Origin: Lentzea sp033794685 | GTDB lineage: Bacteria > Actinomycetota > Actinomycetes > Mycobacteriales > Pseudonocardiaceae | Strand: one strand, 5' to 3' | Assembly: GCA_033794685.1 (NCBI GenBank) | Contig: JARAYZ010000001.1 | DNA: 64,000 nucleotides | Part shown: piece by piece, positions 25,894-34,317 of the stretch | How the letters are laid out: the number at the start of each line of letters is the position of its first letter | Numbering within the stretch: position 1 is the first letter of the stretch | Program-made: the position numbers and the translations under genes | Notes under the pieces: generated by a model | What the model was told of the DNA's origin: nothing | The model's input: the letters and a program-made list of their open reading frames with translations, nothing else | Database searches by the model: none

Positions 25894-27273
25894 TTAGTGT
25901 GAGGAGAGCCCGGCTTCGGCCGGGCTCTTTTCGCGTTCCAGGGCACGGCGCACGAACACCAGACAGACGACGCCGACGAGCAACGCCCCGGTGCCGCCGA
26001 TCGCGAACACCGCCCGCGGCCCCATGACGAGCAGCAACAACCCGGCCGCAGCCGTGCCGATCAAGTTCGCACCCGTCACCATCGATCCGACGGCGGCGAA
26101 CGCACGCCCACGCATCTCCTCCGGCGTGCGCAACCGCACGATGGCGTTCATCGTCACGTTGTCCACGCCGTTCGACACGCCCCCGATGAACCACCCGATC
26201 ACCGCCGCCGCGACGAACGGGAACGTCGCCGGGATGAGCACGGCGATGCCCGTGGTGATGCCGGTGATCGCCAACGCGTGGGCGAGCTGGGAGATCGACT
26301 TCAGCCGCGCCGCCAGCCGGTTGCCGACGATGATGCCGACCATCCAGCACGCCTGCATAGCGCCCAGCAGGAACTCGTTGCCGTGCAGCACGAACCGCAC
26401 GAACGCGGGATCGGCCACGTTGATCACCACGGTCGCGCCGACGAAGCACGCCAGCCCGAGGATCGCCGCGAACAGCACGGAGTCCTGCCGCACGTGGCGG
26501 ATACCGGCCATCGCGCTGGGCCGCGCCGCGTGTTCGCCAGACGGCCTGCGTTCGGACCGCACGAACGCAAGCAACGCCGCGTACGCGAGGAACGTGCAGC
26601 CGTCGATCAGCATCGCGGCCGGATGCCCGAAGAACCCGGCGAGCAGCGCTCCACCGGTGACACCGGCGATGTTGCCCACGCTGCGAGTCGTGCCGAGCAG
26701 GGCGTAGGCCCGCGTGGAGTTCTCCTCGCCCGCGATGTGCGGCACGAGTGCGGAGACGCAGGGCTGGGCGATCGCGCGGCCACAACCCGAGACGAACACC
26801 AACGCGACGACGAAGACCGGCTGCCCCATCAACGGCGCGATGGCCGCGATCGCGACGCCCTGGCACAGCAGGGCGACGATCAGCAGGCGTCGGTTGGGCA
26901 GGCGGTCGACGAGCATTCCGGCGAGCGGGGCGCCGAGCACGAACGGCAGCAGTTCGGCGACGAGGATCGCGGCGACCAGCAACGAACTGATCGGCGTCGC
27001 CCAGAACAGCAGGACCAGCAACGACAGGGCGTTGCCGAACTCGCTGACGGCCGCACCGGCGGCCGTCAGCGTCAGATCACGTCTTGACGGGGCAACTACG
27101 GGAGCTTCCAGTCGATCGGCTCCGCGCCCTGCTTCTCCAGCAGTTCGTTGGCACGGCTGAACGGCTTGGAACCGAAGAACCCGGAGTGCGCCGACAAAGG
27201 CGACGGGTGCGCGGATTCGATGGCGGGCAACGGTTCGAGCAACGGACGCAGGTTGCGCGCGTTGCGGCCCCAC
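25894..27273 (-). CDS. MFS transporter (start codon unresolved)
   Basis: A major-facilitator protein of about 400 residues and 12 hydrophobic segments, resembling the MFS_3 exporter-like group. Conserved features begin at SRRDLTLTAAGAAVSEFGNALS (about 27085), with the LVDRLPNRRLLI loop and SGCGRAIAQPCVSALVPH following. The problem is the start: between the ung stop (27096) and the first conserved residues there is no in-frame ATG, GTG or TTG. The first GTG upstream is 27273, deep inside ung. I give the open extent to that GTG, but the protein probably starts near 27060-27110 from a non-standard codon, or the N-terminus has been altered. Substrate unknown. Confidence 0.75.
   Translation of the reverse strand: MGPQRAQPASVARTVARHRIRAPVAFVGALRVLRFQAVQPCQRTAGEAGRGADRLEAPVVAPSRRDLTLTAAGAAVSEFGNALSLLVLLFWATPISSLLVAAILVAELLPFVLGAPLAGMLVDRLPNRRLLIVALLCQGVAIAAIAPLMGQPVFVVALVFVSGCGRAIAQPCVSALVPHIAGEENSTRAYALLGTTRSVGNIAGVTGGALLAGFFGHPAAMLIDGCTFLAYAALLAFVRSERRPSGEHAARPSAMAGIRHVRQDSVLFAAILGLACFVGATVVINVADPAFVRFVLHGNEFLLGAMQACWMVGIIVGNRLAARLKSISQLAHALAITGITTGIAVLIPATFPFVAAAVIGWFIGGVSNGVDNVTMNAIVRLRTPEEMRGRAFAAVGSMVTGANLIGTAAAGLLLLVMGPRAVFAIGGTGALLVGVVCLVFVRRALEREKSPAEAGLSSH
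25906..25931 (+). terminator. Intrinsic terminator of rpmB inside the MFS 3' end
   Basis: A 9-bp stem, GAGCCCGGC (25906-25914) with GCCGGGCTC (25919-25927), closes a TTCG tetraloop and is followed by TTTT. It lies 31 bases past the rpmB stop, within the last codons of the converging MFS gene. Confidence 0.88.
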
Positions 27274-27770
27274 AGAATGGAGACCAGAGGTGCGTCACGG
27301 GCGGCGAGAGCCTTGATCGCCTGCTCGGTGACGGCCTCCCAGCCCTTGCCCTGGTGGGAGTTCGCCTTGCCGGGCTGCACGGTCAGCGCCCTGTTGAGCA
27401 ACAGCACACCGCGTTCCGACCACGGCGTCAGATCACCGTTGGACGGAATCGGGTGGCCGAGGTCCTCGGCGTATTCCTTGTAGATGTTGATGAGCGACTT
27501 GGGAATGGGACGAACGTCCGGCGCGACCGAGAACGACAGACCGACCGCGTGGCCGGGCGTCGGATATGGGTCCTGGCCGACGATCAGCACCTTCACCTGG
27601 TGGAACGGCTGCTGGAAAGCACGCAGCACGTTCTCGCCCGCAGGAAGGTAGGTGCGACCGGCGGAAACCTCCGCGCGCAGGAACTCACCCATGGCGGCGA
27701 TCTGGTCAGCAACGGGGGCGAGAGCTTCAGCCCAACCGGCTTCGACAACTTCAGTGAGGGGACGAGCCAC
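27096..27770 (-). CDS. ung: Uracil-DNA glycosylase, family 1
   Basis: Excises uracil from DNA. 224 residues, usual length. Water-activating motif GQDPYPTPGHAVGLSF (near residue 65), the uracil-binding LLLNRALTV, and the C-terminal HPSPLSAHSGFFG motif with the catalytic His. It follows the palindromic element downstream of the gamma-carbonic-anhydrase gene. The MFS gene downstream overlaps or abuts its 3' end. Confidence 0.97.
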   Translation of the reverse strand: MARPLTEVVEAGWAEALAPVADQIAAMGEFLRAEVSAGRTYLPAGENVLRAFQQPFHQVKVLIVGQDPYPTPGHAVGLSFSVAPDVRPIPKSLINIYKEYAEDLGHPIPSNGDLTPWSERGVLLLNRALTVQPGKANSHQGKGWEAVTEQAIKALAARDAPLVSILWGRNARNLRPLLEPLPAIESAHPSPLSAHSGFFGSKPFSRANELLEKQGAEPIDWKLP

Positions 27771-27790
27771 GGCTGTGAACCCTATCTCAC

Positions 27791-27957
27791 CTAGTGCCGC
27801 GTCAGTCGGCCTTTGCCCCGTATTCGATGTTCAGACGGTCGCATCGCGGTGCCGGCCCCGCGTCCCTGTACTGGTTGTACCGGGGCGCGGGGCCGGTGCC
27901 GCGAGGCGGCCTGCTGAGCGTCGAAGACGCGGCGACGGTCGGCTGACGCGGTACTAG
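27791..27957. repeat. Ungapped 81-base-armed imperfect palindrome with CTAG ends
   Basis: Arms 27791-27871 and 27877-27957 align without gaps around five bases; 64 of 81 positions are complementary. Of the 17 mismatches, ten are transitions, and all ten are G-U or U-G compatible when read as forward-strand RNA; none is of the opposite class. The outer ends are CTAG on both sides, and the right CTAG supplies the stop codon of the neighbouring gamma-class gene. It fills the whole 183-base spacer between that gene and ung. It could be a MITE-like insertion or a structured RNA. Confidence 0.85.
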
Positions 27958-28475
27958 TCAAGCCTACGGAGCTTCTCCCGGTACAAAGCGATGTTCTGAA
28001 CGTATTTCTCCACGATGAATGCCCAGGCCTGTTCCGGCACAACGTGTCCGGCACGTTCTCGGGCGGGAACTCCCAGCACCATCGTGCGTTCGCGGACGTG
28101 TCCGTCGAACGAGACCACCGCGCCGGCGCCGACGATCGCGCCCTTTTCCACGATGGAACCGTTGAGCACCACCGAACCCGACGCGATGAGGCATTCGTCG
28201 GCGACGGTCGCGCCCTCGATGTGCACGTTGTGGCCGATGACGCAGGACGATCCGATGTGCACCGGGTGGACCTCGGTGCAGTGGACGACCGTGCCGTCCT
28301 GGATCGACGTGCGCTCGTCGATGACGATGCGCCCGTAGTCACCGCGCAGCACGGCTTGCGGCCACACCGAGGAGAACGCGCCGATGCGCACGTCGCCGAT
28401 CACCGTCGCGTCCGGGTGCACGTACGCCTCCGGGTGGATCTGCGGCGTGTAGTCCCCCAGCGCATAGATGGCCAT
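27954..28475 (-). CDS. Gamma-class carbonic anhydrase-like left-handed beta-helix protein
   Basis: 173 residues made of hexapeptide repeats (VHPDATVIGDVRIGAFSSVW, GSSCVIGHNVHIEGATVADE, GSIVEKGAIVGAGAVVSF). Metal-ligand-type His residues occur in VVHC, EVHPVHIG and GHNVHIEG. Such proteins are called gamma carbonic anhydrases or PaaY-like acyltransferase relatives; the reaction here is not certain. Its TAG lies inside the right end of the palindromic repeat, so the element either brought or borrowed the stop. It follows the GNAT gene by ten bases. Confidence 0.88.
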   Translation of the reverse strand: MAIYALGDYTPQIHPEAYVHPDATVIGDVRIGAFSSVWPQAVLRGDYGRIVIDERTSIQDGTVVHCTEVHPVHIGSSCVIGHNVHIEGATVADECLIASGSVVLNGSIVEKGAIVGAGAVVSFDGHVRERTMVLGVPARERAGHVVPEQAWAFIVEKYVQNIALYREKLRRLD

Positions 28476-28485
28476 GCGCCTGAAC

Positions 28486-28941
28486 CTACAACGACTTCCC
28501 GTAGCAGCGGCTCTCCGGGTGGTCCCGGTACACGCCGAAGTTGCCGATCCGCTCGTAGCCGCTGGAGGTGTACAGGCTGATCGCCTCCGGCTGGCGCAGT
28601 CCGGTCTCCAGCACCATCCGCTGAAGGCCGGCCTCTCGCGCCGTGGCTTCCAGGTGGGCGAGCACGAGCCGTGAGAGGCCTTTGCCGCGTGCGGAATCGA
28701 TGACGTACATCCGCTTGATCTCGGCGGCGCCGGCCAGTTCGTCGTTCACGCGCCAGCCGCCGCACGCCACGGGCACCTCGTCCAGGTACCCGACGACGAA
28801 GTAGCCCAGCGGCGCGGCGAACTGCGCCGGGTCGACCGGCGTCACGTCGACGTCGCCGTAGCGCTCGACGTAGACCTGCTGGAGGTCCGCGATCATCTTG
28901 ACCGAGTCTGGATGGTCATACGTGCGCGTGCATAGTTCCAC
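28486..28941 (-). CDS. GNAT family N-acetyltransferase
   Basis: About 151 residues from GTG 28941, the first start with sensible spacing after thiL (11 bases). The GNAT core shows in IKRMYVIDSARGKGLSRLVL (acetyl-CoA loop) and VLETGLRQPEAISLYTSSGYER. A cysteine-glycine-tryptophan strand (VACGGWRV) precedes it. Substrate unknown. It lies in a run of same-strand genes thiL-GNAT-gamma class protein. Confidence 0.88.
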   Translation of the reverse strand: MELCTRTYDHPDSVKMIADLQQVYVERYGDVDVTPVDPAQFAAPLGYFVVGYLDEVPVACGGWRVNDELAGAAEIKRMYVIDSARGKGLSRLVLAHLEATAREAGLQRMVLETGLRQPEAISLYTSSGYERIGNFGVYRDHPESRCYGKSL

Positions 28942-28952
28942 GGTGTTGAAGT

Positions 28953-29921
28953 CTACGCGCGCCAGTGCTCCCAGCCAGGAGGTTTTTCGTAGACCCTGCC
29001 GTCGACCGTGACACCTTCGCCCGCGCGGACCGTGCCGATGGTCGTCCAGCCGGGCGGCACGGCCTTGGGTCCGGGGAACGTCGCCGCGAGGGCGTGGTCC
29101 TCGCCTCCGGTCAGGGCCCAGTGCCGCGCGTCTCCGCCGAGTGCCGACGCGACGTCGAGCAGGCGCGGGTGCAACGGCAGCAACTCGGTGCGGACGTCGA
29201 TCGCGACGCCCGAGGAGTCCGCGATGTGACTCAGGTCCTGCAGCAGTCCGTCCGACACGTCGATCATCGACGTGGCGCCCGCCTCGGCGGCCCTGGGACC
29301 CTCCTCGTACGGCGGCTCCGGGGTGCGCTGGGCGTTCACGATGCCGACCGGCGAACGGAATCCGCGGCCGAGCACGGCGAGTCCCGCGGCGGCCCAGCCG
29401 AGCCTCCCGACGACCGCCACGACGTCCCCGACGAGCGCTCCGGACCTCGTGATCGGCTCGAGCCCGTTCATGTCTCCCATGGCGGTGATGGAGATCACGA
29501 GCGTGGCGGAGCTGACCATGTCGCCCCCGACGATGCCGGCCCCGGCCTTCGCCGCCTCGTCCCACAGTCCCGCCATGATCCCCTCCACGACGGACGCGGG
29601 GGTGTCCGCGGGGCACGCGAAACCGACGAGCAGAGCCGACGGCAGTGCTCCCATGGCGACGACGTCGGCGAGGTTCACGGCGGCCGCTTTTCGGCCCACC
29701 TGCTCGGGACTGGACCAGTCCAGTCTGAAGTGGACGCCCTCGACGAGCACGTCCATCGAGGCGACGACCCGTCCATCCGGGACGGCGACGACGGCCGCGT
29801 CGTCACCGGGACCGAGGATGGTCGTCTCCGGCTGCGCCCGACCGGTCGTCACCCGATGGATGAGATTGAACTCACCCACATCGGCGACCGTCTCCGCGTC
29901 GCGCGGCGGCTCCGGACGCAA
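28953..29921 (-). CDS. thiL: Thiamine-monophosphate kinase
   Basis: Phosphorylates thiamine monophosphate to the diphosphate cofactor. TTG 29921 is chosen, giving 322 residues: GGGAGG lies five bases upstream, and the following GEFNLIHR matches the family N-terminus. An AIR-synthase-like fold shows GPGDDAAVVAVPDG, DMLVEG-like MDVLVEGVHFRLDW, AAVNLADVVAMGA, GGDMVSS and IDVSDGLLQDL. It starts a same-strand group toward ung and is divergent from the small Lrp-like gene. Confidence 0.95.
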   Translation of the reverse strand: MRPEPPRDAETVADVGEFNLIHRVTTGRAQPETTILGPGDDAAVVAVPDGRVVASMDVLVEGVHFRLDWSSPEQVGRKAAAVNLADVVAMGALPSALLVGFACPADTPASVVEGIMAGLWDEAAKAGAGIVGGDMVSSATLVISITAMGDMNGLEPITRSGALVGDVVAVVGRLGWAAAGLAVLGRGFRSPVGIVNAQRTPEPPYEEGPRAAEAGATSMIDVSDGLLQDLSHIADSSGVAIDVRTELLPLHPRLLDVASALGGDARHWALTGGEDHALAATFPGPKAVPPGWTTIGTVRAGEGVTVDGRVYEKPPGWEHWRA

Positions 29922-30018
29922 AGTTGCCTCCCAATCTGAACAATCGGAACCCCAACTGGGGTACGTTGCGTGACACGTTCCTACCTCGACCCAACCTGTC
30001 GCGACGAAGGGGCACGCC

Positions 30019-30252
30019 GTGGTGCATGCATACATCCTCATCCAGACCGAGGTCGGCAAGGCCGCCGCAGTCGCCTCCGAGATCTCCGGGATCACCGGGG
30101 TAGCCACCGCAGAAGACGTCACCGGGCCTTACGACGTCATCGTGCGCGCCGAAGCGGAGACCGTCGACCAGCTCGGCCAGCTCGTGGTCGCGCGCATCCA
30201 GAACGTCGAAGGCATCACCCGCACCTTGACCTGCCCGGTGGTCCATCTCTAG
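30019..30252 (+). CDS. Stand-alone Lrp/AsnC ligand-binding (RAM) domain protein
   Basis: 77 residues with no DNA-binding domain. AYILIQTEVGKAAAVASEI and GPYDVIVRAEAETVDQLGQLV are the beta-alpha-beta RAM core; IQNVEGITRTLTCPVV ends it. The start is GTG 30019 or the adjacent GTG 30022, with GAAGGGG upstream. Stand-alone RAM proteins bind amino acids and form oligomers; the partner is unknown. It is transcribed toward the DUF3515 gene. Confidence 0.88.
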   Translation: MVHAYILIQTEVGKAAAVASEISGITGVATAEDVTGPYDVIVRAEAETVDQLGQLVVARIQNVEGITRTLTCPVVHL

Positions 30253-30275
30253 CCAGCCCGTGTTGTCATAACCGG

Positions 30276-30839
30276 GTGACTCAGCAGGAATCCACGTCGG
30301 CGCTGTCCCGGCCGCTGCTCGCGGCGGTCGGACTCGCTGTCGTGCTCGCCATCGGTGTCGCCGGGCTCGGTCTGTGGCTGGGCACGGGAAACCAGTCCGA
30401 GGACGTACCCGGTCGCACGGGTCCCCTCGCGCTGGTCTCGATCGACGCTCCGTCGGCGGGCAGTCCGGAATGCGCTTCCCTGGTCGAGAAGCTCCCGCTG
30501 GGACTGCCGTCCGGCAAGGACATGCTGTCGCGCCGGGACCTCGCCTCGCCCGCTCCCCCCGCCACGGTCGCGTGGGGTGACGCCAAACACGATCCGGTGG
30601 TTCTGCGCTGCGGTCTGCCGCGACCGTCCGAACTGTCGGCGACCTCGCAGCTGCGCGTGATCTCCGACGTCCAGTGGCTCGAGCTGCCCGGTTCGGACAG
30701 CTCGACCTGGGTGATCGTGGACCGCGGCGTGTACGTGGCGCTGACGGTGCCCGCCGACGCGGGCACCGGACCGTTGCAGGACGTCTCGACGACGGTGCGC
30801 GACCTGCTGGCGAAGCAGCCGGTCAAGACGACCGCCTAA
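30276..30839 (+). CDS. DUF3515 membrane-anchored protein
   Basis: 187 residues from GTG 30276. One N-terminal membrane anchor (LLAAVGLAVVLAIGVAGLGLWL) precedes an extracytoplasmic domain with two Cys (PECASLVEKLP; VVLRCGLPRP) and WGDAKHDPVVLRCG, the pattern of DUF3515. In mycobacteria its homologue lies beside ddl. The stop overlaps the converging ddl stop (CTAA at 30836-30839). Function unknown. Confidence 0.85.
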   Translation: MTQQESTSALSRPLLAAVGLAVVLAIGVAGLGLWLGTGNQSEDVPGRTGPLALVSIDAPSAGSPECASLVEKLPLGLPSGKDMLSRRDLASPAPPATVAWGDAKHDPVVLRCGLPRPSELSATSQLRVISDVQWLELPGSDSSTWVIVDRGVYVALTVPADAGTGPLQDVSTTVRDLLAKQPVKTTA

Positions 30840-31885
30840 CGAAGGCCTGAGCCCCGCGCGATCGCCGTCTCGATCAGCGTGGTCAGCAAGGTCTTGAAGT
30901 CGACGCCCGTCGCCTCCCACGCCTTGGGGTACATGGAGATCGGCGTGAAGCCGGGCATCGTGTTGAGCTCGTTGATGATCAGCTCGTGCTGCTCGGTGAG
31001 GAAGAAGTCCACCCTGGACAGACCCTGGCAGTCGAGCGCCCTGAAGGCGGTGACGGCCAGCTCGCGCAGCTGCGCGGTGATGTCGTCGTCGAGCTTCGCC
31101 GGGATGTCGGCCTCGTAGGAGTCGTTGACGTACTTGGCCTCGAAGTCGTACCAGTCGGCGCCCTCACCGACCGGGCGCAGCTCGGCGGGCAGCGAGGCCT
31201 CGACGCGGCCGTCCGGGAACTCCAGCACCGCGACCTCGATCTCGCGGGCGTTCTGCACACCGGCCTCGATGATGACCTTGGGATCGTGCCGGCGCGCCTC
31301 GAAGATGGCGGCGTCGAGGTCGTCCCAGTCGCTGACCTTCGAGATGCCGACGGACGACCCGGCGCGGGACGGCTTCACGAACACCGGCAGCCCGAGGTGC
31401 TCGCGCTCGTCGAGGGTCAGCGTGGTCGCGGCGCGGTCGAGGGCGACGAACCTGCCGACGCTGATGCCCTCGGCCTGCAGGATCTTCTTGGCGAACACCT
31501 TGTCCATCACGGCGGCCGACGCGAACACGCCGGGACCGACGTAGGGGACGCCGCCGAGTTCGAGCAGGCCCTGGATCGTGCCGTCCTCGCCCCACGCGCC
31601 GTGCAGCAGCGGGAAGACGACGTCGACGTCCTCGAGCGCCTGGCCCGGCTCCACCGCCGTGACGGTCCGGTTCCGCAGCGTCGGAAGCTTTCCGGCGCTC
31701 GACTCCAGCGCGGTCGGGTCCGTGCCGAGTGCCCACTGCCCCTGCGGCGTGATGCCGACCGGCACCACCTCGAACCGGTCCGCGTCGAGGTGCGGCAGGA
31801 CGCTCTTGGCGGACTGGCAGGAGACCTCGTGCTCGGAGCTGCGGCCGCCGAAGACCACGGCCACCCTCGTCTTGCGCTGCGTCAT
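30836..31885 (-). CDS. ddl: D-alanine--D-alanine ligase
   Basis: Makes the D-Ala-D-Ala dipeptide for peptidoglycan. 349 residues from ATG 31885. The N-terminal VAVVFGGRSSEHEVS motif, GAWGEDGTIQGLLE, the ATP-grasp LPVFVKPSRAGSSVGISKV, and the metal site in INELNTMPGFTPISMYPK are all intact. A standard single-copy form; no resistance-type variant is evident. Confidence 0.97.
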   Translation of the reverse strand: MTQRKTRVAVVFGGRSSEHEVSCQSAKSVLPHLDADRFEVVPVGITPQGQWALGTDPTALESSAGKLPTLRNRTVTAVEPGQALEDVDVVFPLLHGAWGEDGTIQGLLELGGVPYVGPGVFASAAVMDKVFAKKILQAEGISVGRFVALDRAATTLTLDEREHLGLPVFVKPSRAGSSVGISKVSDWDDLDAAIFEARRHDPKVIIEAGVQNAREIEVAVLEFPDGRVEASLPAELRPVGEGADWYDFEAKYVNDSYEADIPAKLDDDITAQLRELAVTAFRALDCQGLSRVDFFLTEQHELIINELNTMPGFTPISMYPKAWEATGVDFKTLLTTLIETAIARGSGLR

Positions 31886-31942
31886 GCGGGCGACCCTACC
31901 CGTTTGGGCGATTGTCCTTACCCGCCAGTTAGCCTCGGTCGC

Positions 31943-32896
31943 GTGCTGGAGATCAAACCGCTCGACCTGGGTGACGTGGCCCTGCTCGACGCCTACGCGG
32001 ACGTGCGGATCGCGACCCTGGCGGGGACGGGACCGGGCCGGGAACGGATCGTCGAGTCGCTGCGGGAGACGAACCCGGACTTCAGCGAGGTGGTCCGGCT
32101 CGTCGCCCGGAGTGACGGCGAAGGCGTCGGCATCACCTCTGTGGGTCTGCTCGGTGGTGTGAACGCACGGCTGGCGGTCGGCCCGATCACCGTCCACCCG
32201 GAACACCTCAGGCAGGGCGTCGGCACCGCGCTGCTGGAGGCGTTGCTGCCGGAGCTGCGCGCTCGCGGCCGGGACACGTTCGAGAGCTGGGGCGTGGTCA
32301 AGGGCAGTGCGGGTGAGCACTGGGCGACGGCGCGCGGGTTCCACGTGGCCGCGTCCAGGGTGATCCAGACGCTCTCGATCGCCGGCGCCGTGCTGGAGCC
32401 GGTCGTCCCGACGGGGTACCGGATCGAACGGTGGATCGGCGCGACGCCGGACCACCTGCTCGTGTCGGTGGCCGAGACCCGGCAGTCGATCCACGACGCG
32501 CCCGCCACGACGTCCGCGGTGCGGGCACCGGAGTGGACGCCGGAGGTCGTGCGCGCCGAGGAGGCCGAGGCACGGGAGGCCGGCGTCGAGCAGCGCGTCG
32601 TCGTCGCGGTCGAGGAGGCCACCGGCCGGGTCGTGGCGCTGACCGACGTTCCGCTGCACCCCTCCGACACGACGCACTCCCGCTGGGGCAGCACGGTGGT
32701 CACGCCCTCCCACCGCGGCCATGGCCTCGGCCGGGTCATCAAGACGCACATGCTGCGCTGGCTGCGCACGGAACGGCCGGATCTGGAGCGCGTCGACACC
32801 GGGACGGACGCGGGCAACAGCCACATGATCCGCGTCAACGAGCAGCTGGGCTTCGTCGTCGACCGCGAGGTCGTCGTGGTCAGCCGTTCGTTCTGA
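31943..32896 (+). CDS. Tandem-GNAT acetyltransferase
   Basis: 317 residues from GTG 31943. Two GNAT folds: the first has VHPEHLRQGVGTALLEALLP (acetyl-CoA loop), the second has VVTPSHRGHGLGRVIKTHM and GNSHMIRVNEQLGFVVDRE. The tandem form is common in actinobacteria; substrates are unknown. Its last 17 bases overlap the end of the converging MocR gene. It is divergent from ddl. Confidence 0.9.
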   Translation: MLEIKPLDLGDVALLDAYADVRIATLAGTGPGRERIVESLRETNPDFSEVVRLVARSDGEGVGITSVGLLGGVNARLAVGPITVHPEHLRQGVGTALLEALLPELRARGRDTFESWGVVKGSAGEHWATARGFHVAASRVIQTLSIAGAVLEPVVPTGYRIERWIGATPDHLLVSVAETRQSIHDAPATTSAVRAPEWTPEVVRAEEAEAREAGVEQRVVVAVEEATGRVVALTDVPLHPSDTTHSRWGSTVVTPSHRGHGLGRVIKTHMLRWLRTERPDLERVDTGTDAGNSHMIRVNEQLGFVVDREVVVVSRSF

Positions 32897-34250
32897 GCAG
32901 GTCGGTGAGGACGGGCAGCGCGTTCACCAACTGCTCCCGCGAGCACGCGCTGTACCCGATGACGAGCCCGTGCAGCTTGGCCCGGTTCACGTAGTGCCGG
33001 GACAGGCCGTCGACCCGCAGTCCGCGTTCGAGCGCCTGCCTCGTCAGGTCGCGTTCCTGTTCGGCAGTGGGCAGCAGCACCACGACGTGGGCGCCCGCGT
33101 CGTCGCCGAGCACCTCGATGCCCGCGTCGGCGAACCTGTCGATGACGAGCGCACGCCGTTCGGACAGCTCCCGCCGGACCTTGCGCAGGTGGCGGCCGAG
33201 GTCGCCCATGCGTGCCAGCTCGACGACGACCCGCTGCCCCGCGGCCGCCGGGCTGGTGCCGGTCAGGTCGCGGTGTTCGAGGACGGTCGTGGCGATGTGC
33301 TCGGGCGCGACCATCCAGCCCGCGCCCAGGGTCGGTGTGAGGATCTTGCTCGTGGTGCCGAGGTGGACCACGACGTCCGGGGCGAGCGCGGCCAGTGACG
33401 GCAACGGCGCCACGTCGTAGCGGAGCTCACCGTCGTAGTCGTCCTCGATGACGAGCCAGCCGTCCCGTCGCGCGCGCTCGACCAGCGCGACCCGGCGACC
33501 GGCCGACATGCGACCGCCCAGCGGGTACTGGTGCGCCGGGGAGCAGTAGACCGCCTTGACTCCGGCGGGCACCGCCTCCGGGAGCAACCCCTCCGCGTCG
33601 ACGAGCGCCTGCACGACCTTGAGGCCGTTGGCCTTGAAGACGCCGACCGCCCGCTGGTAGCCGGGTTCCTCGACGGCCACCACGTCGCCGCGCTCGAGCA
33701 CCGCGACCGCGATCTCGGTCAGCACGGCGGTGGTGCCCCCGGTCGCCAGCACCGGGTCGGCGTTCACGGCCAGGCCTCGGTGACGCAGCAGGTGCTCGGC
33801 GATGGCCTCGCGGTACTCGGGCAGCCCCGCGCGTTCGGGACGGGACAGCGGAGGCGCGTCCGCCGCGGCCCGCCAGGCCCGGCGCCAGGCCGCCCGGTCC
33901 AGCCCGCTGGCCCACGGCGCGCCGGTGCCGAGGTCCACGAAATCAGTGATCACGGGCGTGACGGGCTTGCGCGAACGTTTGCGCAGCGGGCCAGGAGGCG
34001 TCGTGGTGACGTAGGTGCCGGAGCCGTGACGACCGGCGATCCACCCTTCCGCGTGCAACTGCTCGTAGGCGGCGGCAGTGACCGTGCGGGACACTCCCAG
34101 CGAGTCAGCCAACGCGCGCGTCGACGGCAGACGGTCGCCCGCACGCAGACGACCCTCCGACGCGGCGGAACGCAGGGCGTCGGCCAACTGGACGGCGAGT
34201 GGTTCGGCGGATTCGCGGTCCAGCGCCACGGGAAGCGCGGTCTCAGCCAA
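32880..34250 (-). CDS. MocR/PdxR-type GntR regulator with aminotransferase domain
   Basis: 456 residues from TTG 34250, preceded by GAGAAGG. An N-terminal winged-helix domain (RLRAGDRLPSTRALADSLGVSRTV) joins a fold-type I PLP domain. The PLP-binding lysine is in GTTSKILTPTLGAGW and the cofactor-phosphate region is around ATGGTT. Relatives sense pyridoxal phosphate and control B6 genes or other PLP functions. It is divergent from a PNPOx-like flavoprotein, and three repeated half-sites lie between them, so that gene is the probable target. Confidence 0.92.
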   Translation of the reverse strand: MAETALPVALDRESAEPLAVQLADALRSAASEGRLRAGDRLPSTRALADSLGVSRTVTAAAYEQLHAEGWIAGRHGSGTYVTTTPPGPLRKRSRKPVTPVITDFVDLGTGAPWASGLDRAAWRRAWRAAADAPPLSRPERAGLPEYREAIAEHLLRHRGLAVNADPVLATGGTTAVLTEIAVAVLERGDVVAVEEPGYQRAVGVFKANGLKVVQALVDAEGLLPEAVPAGVKAVYCSPAHQYPLGGRMSAGRRVALVERARRDGWLVIEDDYDGELRYDVAPLPSLAALAPDVVVHLGTTSKILTPTLGAGWMVAPEHIATTVLEHRDLTGTSPAAAGQRVVVELARMGDLGRHLRKVRRELSERRALVIDRFADAGIEVLGDDAGAHVVVLLPTAEQERDLTRQALERGLRVDGLSRHYVNRAKLHGLVIGYSACSREQLVNALPVLTDLLRTNG

Positions 34251-34298
34251 AGTGGCCTTCTCAAATCGATGGAAACTGGCGCTTCAATGATGCCACTT
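34250..34298. promoter_or_regulatory. Candidate MocR operator: three AASTGGC half-sites
   Basis: AAGTGGC at 34250-34256, AACTGGC at 34274-34280 and the inverted GCCACTT at 34292-34298 lie in the 67-base divergent region. The last two form an inverted repeat with 11 bases between. Direct plus inverted repeats of this kind are known for MocR regulators; the assignment is inferred. Confidence 0.5.
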
Positions 34299-34317
34299 CG
34301 CAGCGCACAGTAAAACC

